From: Candidatus Arcticimaribacter sp.
GTDB lineage: Bacteria; Bacteroidota; Bacteroidia; Flavobacteriales; Flavobacteriaceae
Assembly (NCBI GenBank): GCA_011526275.1
Contig: WTJP01000127.1
Span: 10,261 to 28,749 of the forward strand
DNA: 18,489 nucleotides
Direction: 5' to 3'
Shown: positions 1 through 7,098 of the stretch, piece by piece
How the letters are laid out: the number at the start of each line of letters is the position of its first letter
How positions within the stretch are numbered: the stretch's first letter is position 1
Notes under the pieces: generated by a model
What the model was told of the DNA's origin: nothing
The model's database searches: none
Seen by the model: the letters and a program-made list of their open reading frames with translations, nothing else
Program-made: the position numbers and the translations under genes

Positions 1-380
1 CCTTCGAGTTTGTGCCCGTAAAATTGGCCAATCCACGCCACAACAAAGATGGCCAAAGAAGTTTGCCAAAGCGGATAAAACCCAGCTATTTGAGCATTCC
101 CGTAAATACAAAGGCTTAAAAAGGCTAGAATAAGGACCCCCATTTTAACTGAAAGGCGCAGGTAAAAGAACATAATGGGAATCAAAGTAACCACCGCCCA
201 ATTGGCCAGTGTATCGGAAGAAATTCCGCTTAGCTGTTTTAAATGCTCATTGGGAATGGACATGAATAAGCCCACCACAGAAAAGACGATTAGGGGTACA
301 CAAACAAAGTGAATGGCTTTGTTGGTTTTGTTTTGATGGCTCACGGCATAAGCGTCTAGCCAGTCTTGCATTGTTTTCAT
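1..380 (-). CDS. DUF962 / Mpo1-like membrane protein (partial, C-terminus off window)
   Basis: Reading the minus strand from the ATG at 378-380 gives an open frame of 126 codons that runs off the left edge, so the C-terminus is missing. The N-terminus (MKTMQDWLDAYAVSHQNKTN) and the spacing H15-x8-H24 in a Y-x3-H...NK-x2-H pattern, followed by several hydrophobic segments (roughly residues 22-40, 58-75, 78-93 and 99-115), match the DUF962/YGL010w family. The fragment ends in QFYGHKLEG, the conserved GHK-x-EG motif of the same family. Yeast Mpo1, a member, is an Fe(II)-dependent dioxygenase that removes one carbon from 2-hydroxy fatty acids derived from phytosphingosine; its essential residues are histidines like those seen here. 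The bacterial role is not established, and a link to lipid metabolism is inference. It is divergent from the thioredoxin-fold gene at 437, with 56 bases between. Confidence 0.85.
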   Translation of the reverse strand, partial: MKTMQDWLDAYAVSHQNKTNKAIHFVCVPLIVFSVVGLFMSIPNEHLKQLSGISSDTLANWAVVTLIPIMFFYLRLSVKMGVLILAFLSLCIYGNAQIAGFYPLWQTSLAIFVVAWIGQFYGHKLE

Positions 381-384
381 AATT

Positions 385-393
385 CAAAATGTA
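385..393 (-). promoter_or_regulatory. possible -7 box for the DUF962 gene
   Basis: The minus strand reads TACATTTTG, then AATT, then the ATG of the DUF962 gene. This is the Bacteroidota -7 motif TAnnTTTG with one extra base in the spacer. The box lies 4 bases before the start codon, so a transcript from it would be almost leaderless. No TTG is seen at the expected -33 distance, so the call is weak. Confidence 0.3.
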
Positions 394-436
394 TATCTTC
401 CTCAAATTACATATTTTTAGCGTATAAAAAAATTCT

Positions 437-1021
437 ATGGCCCTCACCGAATCCAACATGCTCCCTTTAGGGACAATAGCTCCAGCATTTCAACTCATTG
501 ACACTGTAGATGACCAGCTGAAAACCTTAGACCAATTGAAAGGGGAAAAAGGAACATTAGTGGTATTCATGTGCAACCACTGCCCTTATGTTGTTCATCT
601 TTTGGATGAATTTATTGCCTTGGCAAAACACAATTTACCTCAGGGTATTAACACGGTAGCTATCTCAAGTAATGATGTGGAGAACTACCCAGCCGATCAC
701 CCCGATAAAATGAAGGCCCTTGCTCTAGAAAAAGATTTTTCTTTCCCTTATTTATTTGATGAGGACCAGTCGGTTGCAAAAGCCTATGATGCAGCTTGTA
801 CGCCCGATTTTTATCTATTGAATGAAAATAACAGTCTTGTCTACCGCGGACGTTTTGACCGTTCTCGACCGGGAAATGACGCTCCCATTACAGGAGAAGA
901 TCTTCAACAAGCTATTGATTTGTTACTAAAAAACAACCCCATCCCTGAAAATCAAATTCCAAGCATGGGGTGTAATATCAAATGGAAAGCAGGAAACGAA
1001 CCTGCTGGTTTTTCTATTTAA
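437..1021 (+). CDS. thioredoxin-fold (peroxiredoxin-like) protein with CNHCPYV motif
   Basis: This 194-residue protein belongs to the thioredoxin-like family related to AhpC/TSA redoxins. The N-terminus (MLPLGTIAPAFQLID, residues 8-22) is the typical strand before the redoxin core. The CxxC pair is C46-N-H-C49 followed by P50, an arrangement typical of a cytosolic subgroup annotated only as thioredoxin family protein. A further cysteine sits in AACTPDFYLL, where peroxiredoxin-like proteins have a cis-proline loop. There is no signal peptide, so it should be cytoplasmic. It probably acts in thiol-disulfide exchange or peroxide reduction; the substrate is unknown. The ATG at 437 is preferred over the internal ATG at 458 because family members usually begin with a short MALT... 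segment. Its stop overlaps the end of the convergent isomerase gene by 8 bases. Confidence 0.85.
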   Translation: MALTESNMLPLGTIAPAFQLIDTVDDQLKTLDQLKGEKGTLVVFMCNHCPYVVHLLDEFIALAKHNLPQGINTVAISSNDVENYPADHPDKMKALALEKDFSFPYLFDEDQSVAKAYDAACTPDFYLLNENNSLVYRGRFDRSRPGNDAPITGEDLQQAIDLLLKNNPIPENQIPSMGCNIKWKAGNEPAGFSI

Positions 1022-1946
1022 AATCGACCAATTCGACTTCAAATTTCAAGGTAGCGTTTGGAGGTATTACTCCGCCTGCTCCTGCAGCTCCATAGGCTAG
1101 ATCTGATGGGATAATCAAGGTCGCTTTAGCTCCTTTGTTCAAGAGTGCAATACCTTCATCCCAGCCGGGGATAACCTGTCCAACACCAATGCTAAACTCG
1201 ATGGGTTGATTGCGTTTGAAAGAAGAATCGAACACGGTTCCATCTAGCAATTCTCCTTTGTAGTGTACTTTAACCGAGTTCCCTTTTTGGGGCTTATCGC
1301 CTTCACCTTCTTTCTCTACACGATAAAATAAACCGCTTTCGGTTTGGGTGAAGCCTTGTGTAATTTCGGCTAACGCAGCAGCTTGTGCCGCTTTTTGTTC
1401 TTCCAAACGTTTGATTTTATCTGCTTCAAATTGTGTAAATGCAGCCTGTGCGTCGAAAGCTTCTGCTTCAGCACCAACACGAACAATGGTTAATGATTCG
1501 ATGCTGTCGCCTTGTGCAATGGCATCGACGACTGCTTGTCCCTCAGTTACTTTACCAAAAACAGTATGTTTATCGTCTAACCAAGGGGTTGGCCCATGTG
1601 TAATAAAAAACTGACTTCCATTGGTGCCGGGACCTGCGTTGGCCATTGACAATATGCCAGGAGCATCGTGGCGCAATTCAGGATGAAACTCATCTTCAAA
1701 TTGATAACCAGGCCCCCCCATACCAGATCCTTGAGGACATCCTCCTTGAATCATGAAATCAGGAATAACACGGTGGAATTTTAATCCGTCATAATACGGC
1801 TCTCCCGCCCCTTTTTCTTCGTTTTTTTGTGTCCCTTCTGCTAGACCCACAAAATTCCCTACAGTACCGGGTGTTTTTTCAGGGGTTAGCGCTACAATAA
1901 TTTCACCTTTAGAAGTGGTGAATTTGGCATATAATCCGTCTTGCAT
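1014..1946 (-). CDS. dual-domain peptidyl-prolyl isomerase (cyclophilin-FKBP fusion)
   Basis: This 310-residue protein joins two unrelated proline isomerase folds. Residues 3-160 are a cyclophilin: F57-H58-R59, Q67 in FMIQGG, the NGSQFFIT segment (F113) and H127 in DDKHTVFGK mark the active site. Residues about 160-200 form a charged, alanine-rich helical linker. Residues 204-310 are an FKBP: Y229 in VHYKG, F239-D240, V258-I259, W262 in VIPGWDEG and Y285 in DLAYG are the canonical pocket residues. Both sites look intact. No signal peptide or lipobox is visible, so it is predicted cytoplasmic and to assist folding. Dual immunophilins of this cyclophilin-first order are known from flavobacteria and spirochaetes. 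The start at 1946 is supported by a -7 box 18 bases upstream. It lies 42 bases downstream of recQ on the same strand. Confidence 0.95.
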   Translation of the reverse strand: MQDGLYAKFTTSKGEIIVALTPEKTPGTVGNFVGLAEGTQKNEEKGAGEPYYDGLKFHRVIPDFMIQGGCPQGSGMGGPGYQFEDEFHPELRHDAPGILSMANAGPGTNGSQFFITHGPTPWLDDKHTVFGKVTEGQAVVDAIAQGDSIESLTIVRVGAEAEAFDAQAAFTQFEADKIKRLEEQKAAQAAALAEITQGFTQTESGLFYRVEKEGEGDKPQKGNSVKVHYKGELLDGTVFDSSFKRNQPIEFSIGVGQVIPGWDEGIALLNKGAKATLIIPSDLAYGAAGAGGVIPPNATLKFEVELVDFK

Positions 1947-1964
1947 TTTTTATTTTTTAGACCG

Positions 1965-1972
1965 CAAAGATA
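1965..1972 (-). promoter_or_regulatory. -7 promoter box for the dual isomerase gene
   Basis: The minus strand reads TATCTTTG, a full match to the Bacteroidota -7 motif TAnnTTTG, 18 bases before the ATG at 1946. It lies in the 42-base gap after the recQ stop, so the isomerase gene probably has its own promoter besides any read-through from recQ. No TTG is present at the ideal -33 position. Confidence 0.5.
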
Positions 1973-1988
1973 ATGGAATCCAGTGGAT

Positions 1989-4172
1989 TTAGTTGGCCAC
2001 CTCGTTAGTGAATTTAATGCGATACAAACGAATTTCTTCTTCTTCGTATTCTCCATCAAATTCTTCAATTGCATCTACGATTTCATCACTTTCCGCCTCC
2101 ATAAAGTATTCGTGGAGTTCCTCTTGCTGGTCTTCATCTAAGATCTCGTCGATCCAATAATCGATATTGAGTTTCGTTCCAGCGAAAACAATGGTTTCCA
2201 TCTCATGGATGAAATCGTTCATGTTCATTCCTTTGGCAGAAGCGATATCATCAAGCGGTAGCTTTCGATCTACACTTTGAATCATGTAGAGTTTAAGTCC
2301 AGAATTAGCACCCGTACTTTTAACCAAAATATCGTCTGGTCGAGCAATGTTATTTTCTTCTACATATTGCTTAATTAGCGCAATAAAAGCAGGCCCGTGC
2401 TTCTTGGCTTTCCCCTCGCCTACTCCATGAATATTGATCATTTCATCAATAGTGAGCGGATATTTCAAGGTCATGTCGTTGATGGAGTTCTCTTGAAAAA
2501 CAGTGTATGGAGGCACCTCGTTTTTATCGGCAACTTCTTTTCTCAGTTTAACCAATAGACTTTTTAAAGCCGCATCGTTCACCACATCTTTTGGAGCAGC
2601 CATAACGGGTTTTGGTCGATCGGTATACGAGTGATCCTCCGTCATCATAAACGAAACCGGTGCTGAAAGAAAAGCTTCTCCTTGCGGTGTTATCTTAATG
2701 ACTCCGTAGGTTTCGATATCCTTCTTTAAGTAACCCGCTACATTAGCTTGTCGAATCAAGGCCATCCAATAGGCTTCTTTTTTGTGTTTCCCTTGTCCAT
2801 AAACGGGAAGCTCTGCCGTGTGGTGGCTAATCATGATCGCGTTTTGTTCACCAAGTAAGGTTTTAACCACCTCTTTTGCTTTGAACTTTTCGCGGGTTCC
2901 GCCAATGGCTTTTAAAAGTAAAGTCAATTCCTCTTTGGCTTCAGATTTTGATTTTGGAAAACGAACATTATCGTCCATTTTGTGCTCATCTAGACGCTCG
3001 TCATAGAATTCACCAAAGTAATGAAGAATGAATTTCCTCCTAGAAATTGAAGTTTCAGCATAAGCGACCATTTCTTGGAGCAAAGCCATCCCAATTTCAT
3101 ATTCGGCTACGGGTTTTCCTGACATAAATTTTTCTAATTTTTCTATGTCCCTGTAGGCATAAAACGCCAAGCAATGACCTTCCCCGCCGTCGCGTCCTGC
3201 ACGGCCAGTTTCCTGATAGTAGCTTTCAATACTTTTTGGGATATCGTGATGAATAACAAAGCGCACATCGGGTTTATCGATCCCCATACCAAAGGCAATC
3301 GTCGCCACAACAACATCGCACTCTTCTTTTAAAAAAGCGTCTTGGTTTTTGGCCCGGGTTTTTCCATCGAGTCCAGCGTGATAAGGAATGGCGTTGATAT
3401 CGTTGACTTGTAGGGTTTGTGCTAATTCTTCTACCTTCTTTCGCGACAAACAGTAAATGATCCCCGATTTCCCTTTGCGTTCCCGTATAAATTTGATGAT
3501 ATCGATTTCGACCTGCTCGGTTTTTGGGCGAACCTCATAGTACAAATTAGGACGATTAAAAGACGCCTTAAACACCTTCGCATCGGTGATTTGTAGGTTC
3601 TTTAATATGTCTTCCTGCACCTTAGGGGTTGCAGTTGCCGTCAATGCAATTACCGGTAAATCTTGGTCTATTTGCTTTAACATAAAGCGGAGGTTGCGGT
3701 AATCGGGTCTAAAATCGTGACCCCATTCCGAAATACAATGGGCTTCATCTACCGCTAAAAAAGACAATTTGGTTTCTTTTAAAAAAGCAAGATTATCTTC
3801 TTTCGCCAATGATTCTGGCGCGACAAAAAGCAATTTTGTAATACCTGCTCTAATATCGCTTTTCACCTGTTGAATAGCTGTCTTGGTGAGCGAGGAATTT
3901 AAAACATGAGCTACCCCATCGTTTTGTGAAATCCCACGAATGGCATCGACTTGATTCTTCATCAATGCAATGAGGGGAGATACAACAATGGCTGTCCCTT
4001 CACTCATCAAGGCTGGAAGTTGGTAGCACATGGACTTTCCACCACCGGTTGGCATAATGACAAAAGCGTTTTCCCTTTTGAGGATATGGGTGATTACATC
4101 TTCTTGTAAACCTTTAAAAGTGGAGAAGCCAAAGTGTTTTTTTAATTCTTCTGTTAATTGCGATGAAGACAT
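1989..4172 (-). CDS. recQ: ATP-dependent DNA helicase RecQ
   Basis: RecQ unwinds DNA 3' to 5' during recombination repair and replication restart. This 727-residue protein has the full helicase core: Q23 of the Q motif, Walker A MPTGGGKS (K46), the DEAH box (142-145) with the RecQ-specific aromatic-rich loop EWGHDFRPDY, SxxK/TATAT motif III (about 178-182), and motif VI ETGRAGRDG (321-329). A winged-helix RQC region (about 410-520) and an HRDC domain (about 535-605, GVGEGKAKKHG) follow, then an acidic tail (about 620-727) with a helix-turn-helix-like segment. The region 373-405, where E. coli RecQ carries four zinc-binding cysteines, has none; it reads SISRRKF...MDDNVRFP. It is divergent from the tatC operon. 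Confidence 0.97.
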   Translation of the reverse strand: MSSSQLTEELKKHFGFSTFKGLQEDVITHILKRENAFVIMPTGGGKSMCYQLPALMSEGTAIVVSPLIALMKNQVDAIRGISQNDGVAHVLNSSLTKTAIQQVKSDIRAGITKLLFVAPESLAKEDNLAFLKETKLSFLAVDEAHCISEWGHDFRPDYRNLRFMLKQIDQDLPVIALTATATPKVQEDILKNLQITDAKVFKASFNRPNLYYEVRPKTEQVEIDIIKFIRERKGKSGIIYCLSRKKVEELAQTLQVNDINAIPYHAGLDGKTRAKNQDAFLKEECDVVVATIAFGMGIDKPDVRFVIHHDIPKSIESYYQETGRAGRDGGEGHCLAFYAYRDIEKLEKFMSGKPVAEYEIGMALLQEMVAYAETSISRRKFILHYFGEFYDERLDEHKMDDNVRFPKSKSEAKEELTLLLKAIGGTREKFKAKEVVKTLLGEQNAIMISHHTAELPVYGQGKHKKEAYWMALIRQANVAGYLKKDIETYGVIKITPQGEAFLSAPVSFMMTEDHSYTDRPKPVMAAPKDVVNDAALKSLLVKLRKEVADKNEVPPYTVFQENSINDMTLKYPLTIDEMINIHGVGEGKAKKHGPAFIALIKQYVEENNIARPDDILVKSTGANSGLKLYMIQSVDRKLPLDDIASAKGMNMNDFIHEMETIVFAGTKLNIDYWIDEILDEDQQEELHEYFMEAESDEIVDAIEEFDGEYEEEEIRLYRIKFTNEVAN

Positions 4173-4194
4173 GAATGCTTTAAATCAAATACTT

Positions 4195-4202
4195 TACATT
4201 TG
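4195..4202 (+). promoter_or_regulatory. possible -7 box for the tatC operon
   Basis: TACATTTG matches TAnnTTTG exactly. If used, transcription would begin near 4207 and give a leader of about 170 bases before tatC containing the inverted repeats at 4220-4329. No TTG is found 19 bases upstream. On the opposite strand, imperfect -7 matches for recQ lie in the same region. Confidence 0.35.
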
Positions 4203-4219
4203 TACACCTAAATATAACA

Positions 4220-4329
4220 CTTAGTAGAGGATTTTCCACTAAGAAATTTGAATTGTTGCGATGGAAGAAAAAAGTGCATTTAAAATCAGTGCACTACCAA
4301 CCTAGAGCAGTTGCTCTTGCATAGCAACT
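4220..4329 (+). promoter_or_regulatory. hairpin-rich leader candidate upstream of tatC
   Basis: Three perfect inverted repeats lie in succession between recQ and tatC. They are CTTAGT/ACTAAG (4220-4225 with 4238-4243, and an inner GG/CC pair), AGTGCA/TGCACT (4273-4278 with 4290-4295), and AGTTGCT/AGCAACT (4309-4315 with 4323-4329). A fourth stem, AGAGC/GCTCT around an AGTT loop (4304-4317), uses part of the third and cannot form with it. There is no long open frame here; the longest from an ATG (4261) is 14 codons. No T-tract follows a stem, so it does not look like a standard terminator. It may be a structured 5' leader, an operator region or a small RNA. It matches no family I can name. Confidence 0.35.
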
Positions 4330-4380
4330 TCAAACAACGGAGAATTAGCTTTAAGGGTTGAATTAAATCAAATAGAGAGC

Positions 4381-5199
4381 ATGAGTACTGAAAAAGAGAT
4401 GTCTTTTTTAGAACATTTGGAAGAGTTGCGTTGGCACTTAATTCGTTCCTCACTAGCTGTGGTAATCGTGGGTACCATCGCATTTATTGCCAAAGATTTT
4501 ATATTCGATACTTTAATTTTTGGACCAAAAAAAGCAGATTTTTTCACCTATGAGTTATTCTGCAAGCTTTCAAAAATGATGGGACAAGGCACTTCATTCT
4601 GTTTACAAGAATTGCCCTTTAGGATTCAAAGCCGTGCCGTTTCAGGACAATTTTCAGCACATTTATGGACCTCGATTACCGCTGGTTTCATTTTAGCTTT
4701 CCCTTATATTTTATATGAATTCTGGAAATTCATCAGCCCAGGTTTACTCTCGCATGAAAAGCGCAATGCACGTGGATTTATCTTCATTGCCTCTTTGTTG
4801 TTTTTCCTAGGGGTTTTGTTTGGCTACTATATTGTTACGCCACTTTCCATCAATTTCTTGGGAAGTTACACCGTGAGCGATGAAGTCTTTAATGATTTTG
4901 ATTTGGACAGCTACATCAGTTTGTTGCGGGCTGCAGTGCTCTCTTCGGGTTTTATTTTTGAGCTGCCCATTTTAATGTACTTCTTTACCAAAATTGGATT
5001 GGTCACTCCCAACTTTTTACGCAACAACCGGAAGTTTGCTATTGTGATTGTTCTCAGTATTTCTGCCATCATCACCCCACCTGATATTGCGAGTCAAATT
5101 ATCGTGACCATTCCCATACTCATTTTATATGAGGTGAGTATTTTAATTTCAAAAATCGTTCACAAAAGACAATTGAAGAAAGATGTCCAAACTAGTTGA
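4381..5199 (+). CDS. tatC: Sec-independent protein translocase subunit TatC
   Basis: TatC is the receptor of the twin-arginine pathway, which exports folded proteins across the inner membrane; it binds the RR signal peptide and recruits TatA. The 272-residue protein has six predicted membrane segments and the family signatures: SFLEHLEELR (E15, R17) at the N-terminus, FPYILYEFWKFISPGL with E126 in the first cytoplasmic loop, and TPPDIASQ before the last helices. The first periplasmic loop is longer than in E. coli and holds C61 and C74, which could form a disulfide. No tatA/B gene is in the window. It heads an operon with the AhpD-like gene (17-base overlap) and lptB. Confidence 0.96.
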   Translation: MSTEKEMSFLEHLEELRWHLIRSSLAVVIVGTIAFIAKDFIFDTLIFGPKKADFFTYELFCKLSKMMGQGTSFCLQELPFRIQSRAVSGQFSAHLWTSITAGFILAFPYILYEFWKFISPGLLSHEKRNARGFIFIASLLFFLGVLFGYYIVTPLSINFLGSYTVSDEVFNDFDLDSYISLLRAAVLSSGFIFELPILMYFFTKIGLVTPNFLRNNRKFAIVIVLSISAIITPPDIASQIIVTIPILILYEVSILISKIVHKRQLKKDVQTS

Positions 5200-5533
5200 A
5201 GAATTTAATGCCTATCGTTCTAAGATGAACGAAAAATTATTGGGGGAGAACTCAAAAATAATCAAGCGAATATTCAACCTTGACGCCAACACCTACCAGG
5301 CGGGAACGCTCGATCGTCCCACCAAAGAATTAATGGGTCTCGTGGCTTCGGCTGTATTGCGTTGCGACGATTGCATTCGTTATCATTTAGAAGAGTGCCA
5401 TAAAAACAACGTCTCCAAAGCCGCTGTTATAGAAAGTTTAGAAATCGCTACTTTAGTGGGAGGAACTATTGTTATCCCTCATCTTAGAAGAGCTTTTGAG
5501 TACTGGGAAGCATTAGAAAAAAAACAAGACTAG
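5183..5533 (+). CDS. AhpD-like / carboxymuconolactone decarboxylase family protein
   Basis: This 116-residue all-helical protein is of the carboxymuconolactone decarboxylase fold. It carries the AhpD-type redox centre E49-x11-C61-x2-C64-x3-H68 (RCDDCIRYH), the same spacing as the catalytic Glu-Cys-Cys-His set of mycobacterial AhpD. This favours a thiol-disulfide reductase or peroxidase-partner role rather than decarboxylation; the true partner is unknown. The protein is cytoplasmic with no signal peptide. Its start lies inside tatC (17-base overlap) and its stop TAG directly abuts the lptB ATG, so the three genes are probably translationally coupled. Placement between tatC and lptB is, as I recall, common in flavobacteria, but no functional link to either is known. 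Confidence 0.85.
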   Translation: MSKLVEEFNAYRSKMNEKLLGENSKIIKRIFNLDANTYQAGTLDRPTKELMGLVASAVLRCDDCIRYHLEECHKNNVSKAAVIESLEIATLVGGTIVIPHLRRAFEYWEALEKKQD

Positions 5534-6274
5534 ATGCAACTACGCGCTTTATCCATAGAAAAATCATACCGCGGCCGTAAAGTGGTTAACGGAATTTCCT
5601 TAGAAGTCAATCAAGGTGAAATTGTAGGACTTTTGGGCCCGAACGGGGCAGGAAAAACCACCTCATTCTATATGATTGTTGGACTGATTAAGCCCAACGG
5701 AGGACAAATCTTCTTGGACGATACAGATATTACCACCTACCCCATGTATGAGCGCGCACAAAACGGGATTGGTTACCTCGCGCAAGAAGCTTCGGTTTTT
5801 CGAAAGCTGAGCGTAGAAGATAATATCCTGAGTGTTTTGCAACTCACTAAACTCTCTAAAGCAGAGCAGGAGAAAAAAATGGAAGCCCTTATCGAAGAAT
5901 TCGGGCTTAACCACATTCGAAAAAACAGAGGGGATTTACTCTCGGGTGGAGAAAGACGACGTACTGAAATTGCACGTGCTTTAGCTACCGACCCTAAGTT
6001 TGTGTTGCTCGATGAACCCTTTGCAGGGGTTGACCCCGTAGCCGTAGAAGATATTCAACGCATTGTCGCTCATTTGAAAAATAAGAACATCGGTATTCTC
6101 ATTACCGACCACAACGTGCAAGAAACCTTGGCTATTACCGATAAAACGTACCTAATGTTTGAAGGTAATATCCTCAAAGCAGGTTCTCCTGAAGATTTGG
6201 CACAAGACGAAATGGTGCGCAAAGTTTATCTCGGGCAGAACTTTGAGTTACGCAAAAAGAAAATCAAATTTTAA
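5534..6274 (+). CDS. lptB: LPS export ABC transporter ATP-binding protein LptB
   Basis: LptB is the ATPase that, with LptF and LptG, extracts lipopolysaccharide from the inner membrane and pushes it across the Lpt bridge. The 246-residue protein has Walker A GPNGAGKTT (35-43), the Q-loop in GYLAQEASVF, the signature LLSGGERRRTEIARAL, Walker B FVLLDEPFAGVDP and the H-loop ITDHNV. The exact signature and the FAGVDP and DHNVQETL segments are typical of LptB rather than other ABC ATPases. The ATG directly follows the stop of the AhpD-like gene. The C-terminal end overlaps the convergent pssA by 11 bases. Confidence 0.95.
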   Translation: MQLRALSIEKSYRGRKVVNGISLEVNQGEIVGLLGPNGAGKTTSFYMIVGLIKPNGGQIFLDDTDITTYPMYERAQNGIGYLAQEASVFRKLSVEDNILSVLQLTKLSKAEQEKKMEALIEEFGLNHIRKNRGDLLSGGERRRTEIARALATDPKFVLLDEPFAGVDPVAVEDIQRIVAHLKNKNIGILITDHNVQETLAITDKTYLMFEGNILKAGSPEDLAQDEMVRKVYLGQNFELRKKKIKF

Positions 6275-7007
6275 GCACGAACTTAATCGAGCTCAAGAGA
6301 ATATACAGGACAATAATTCCTGAGATTACAGCTATTCCAAATTGTAACAACAAGACAGTAGCTCCCATCAACAATAAGCTAGGAAAGAGCAGTGCATTCA
6401 TTCCTCCTGAAAATTTTAGCGAGAACATTTTCCAATGAATGTTCATCAAAAAAACAGACACCAAACAACAACAAATCAAACTTAAGGGGTTCATTAAATA
6501 ATCGTTGTATTGAATAAGACTAGGGTGACGAAAAATGAGTGGTAGTCCCATGATCATGATAGCATTTGCCGGTGCTGGCAACCCGCGAAAATAAGGCAAC
6601 GCCTCACTGATTAAATTAAATCGTGCCAAGCGAAAAGCCGCCCCCAAAGTAACCCCAAAGCCAATTAAAGCAAGTGGCGCCAAGGTAAAGGTCATGGAGA
6701 AATTTGACAGTACACTAAAGGTATAATCCAACTGCTTTACACCCGAGAGGATAAAGAGTTGATACATCAACACCCCTGGAGCAATCCCACTGGTGATTAA
6801 ATCTGCCATGGAGTCTAACTGAACCCCTAGGTCGCTTTCGACCTTGAGTAAGCGAGCAAAAAAGCCATCGAAAAAATCGAAAAACACGCCCGCTAAAACC
6901 ATCAATAAAGCAGCGTTAAACTGATGTGAAAAAGCGAAATAGGTCGCCATACAGCCACAAAGCAAATTCAAGGAAGTAAAAAGGTGTGGTACGGATTTTT
7001 TGAGCAT
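6264..7007 (-). CDS. pssA: CDP-diacylglycerol-serine O-phosphatidyltransferase
   Basis: This inner-membrane enzyme of the CDP-alcohol phosphatidyltransferase family transfers a phosphatidyl group from CDP-diacylglycerol to serine, giving phosphatidylserine, the precursor of phosphatidylethanolamine. The 247-residue protein has the full catalytic signature DG-x2-AR-x8-G-x3-D-x3-D at D47 to D69 (D47, G48, A51, R52, G61, D65, D69) and about six to eight hydrophobic segments. The N-terminal SVPHLFTSLNLLCGC is typical of the PssA branch, which separates it from phosphatidylglycerol-phosphate synthase. It converges with lptB (11-base overlap) and diverges from lnt. A -7 box ends 5 bases before the start codon, suggesting a leaderless message. 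Confidence 0.92.
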   Translation of the reverse strand: MLKKSVPHLFTSLNLLCGCMATYFAFSHQFNAALLMVLAGVFFDFFDGFFARLLKVESDLGVQLDSMADLITSGIAPGVLMYQLFILSGVKQLDYTFSVLSNFSMTFTLAPLALIGFGVTLGAAFRLARFNLISEALPYFRGLPAPANAIMIMGLPLIFRHPSLIQYNDYLMNPLSLICCCLVSVFLMNIHWKMFSLKFSGGMNALLFPSLLLMGATVLLLQFGIAVISGIIVLYILLSSIKFVLKI

Positions 7008-7012
7008 GGTGC

Positions 7013-7044
7013 CAAATTACAATTTTTATCGGCTGCAAAACAAA
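7013..7044 (-). promoter_or_regulatory. promoter of pssA
   Basis: On the minus strand TTTG (7041-7044) is followed after 21 bases by TAATTTG (7013-7019), close to the Bacteroidota TTG-n19-TAnnTTTG pattern but with one base missing in the -7 box. The box ends exactly 5 bases before the pssA ATG, so the transcript would start at or next to the start codon. Confidence 0.4.
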
Positions 7045-7098
7045 GCAATCCATTTACTTTTTTCCTTTCTTTGTCAAAATATTTTTAAACAAAAAAAG

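Noticed and set aside
1348..1614. 88-codon plus-strand frame inside the dual isomerase gene
   Set aside because: It is antisense to well-conserved isomerase codons and is alanine/serine/cysteine-rich in the way of reverse-frame artefacts.
4261..4305. Short frame from ATG 4261 ending in FKISALPT, resembling a CBS-domain piece of the missing isomerase
   Set aside because: It is only 14 codons and the resemblance is a few residues; neighbouring frames give no further isomerase-like sequence, so a remnant cannot be supported.
7000..7098. Longer N-terminus for Lnt starting at ATG 7000
   Set aside because: It would overlap the divergent pssA start and its promoter box, and the extra residues before VKKNLLLS do not look like the family N-terminus. 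The GTG at 7099 fits better.
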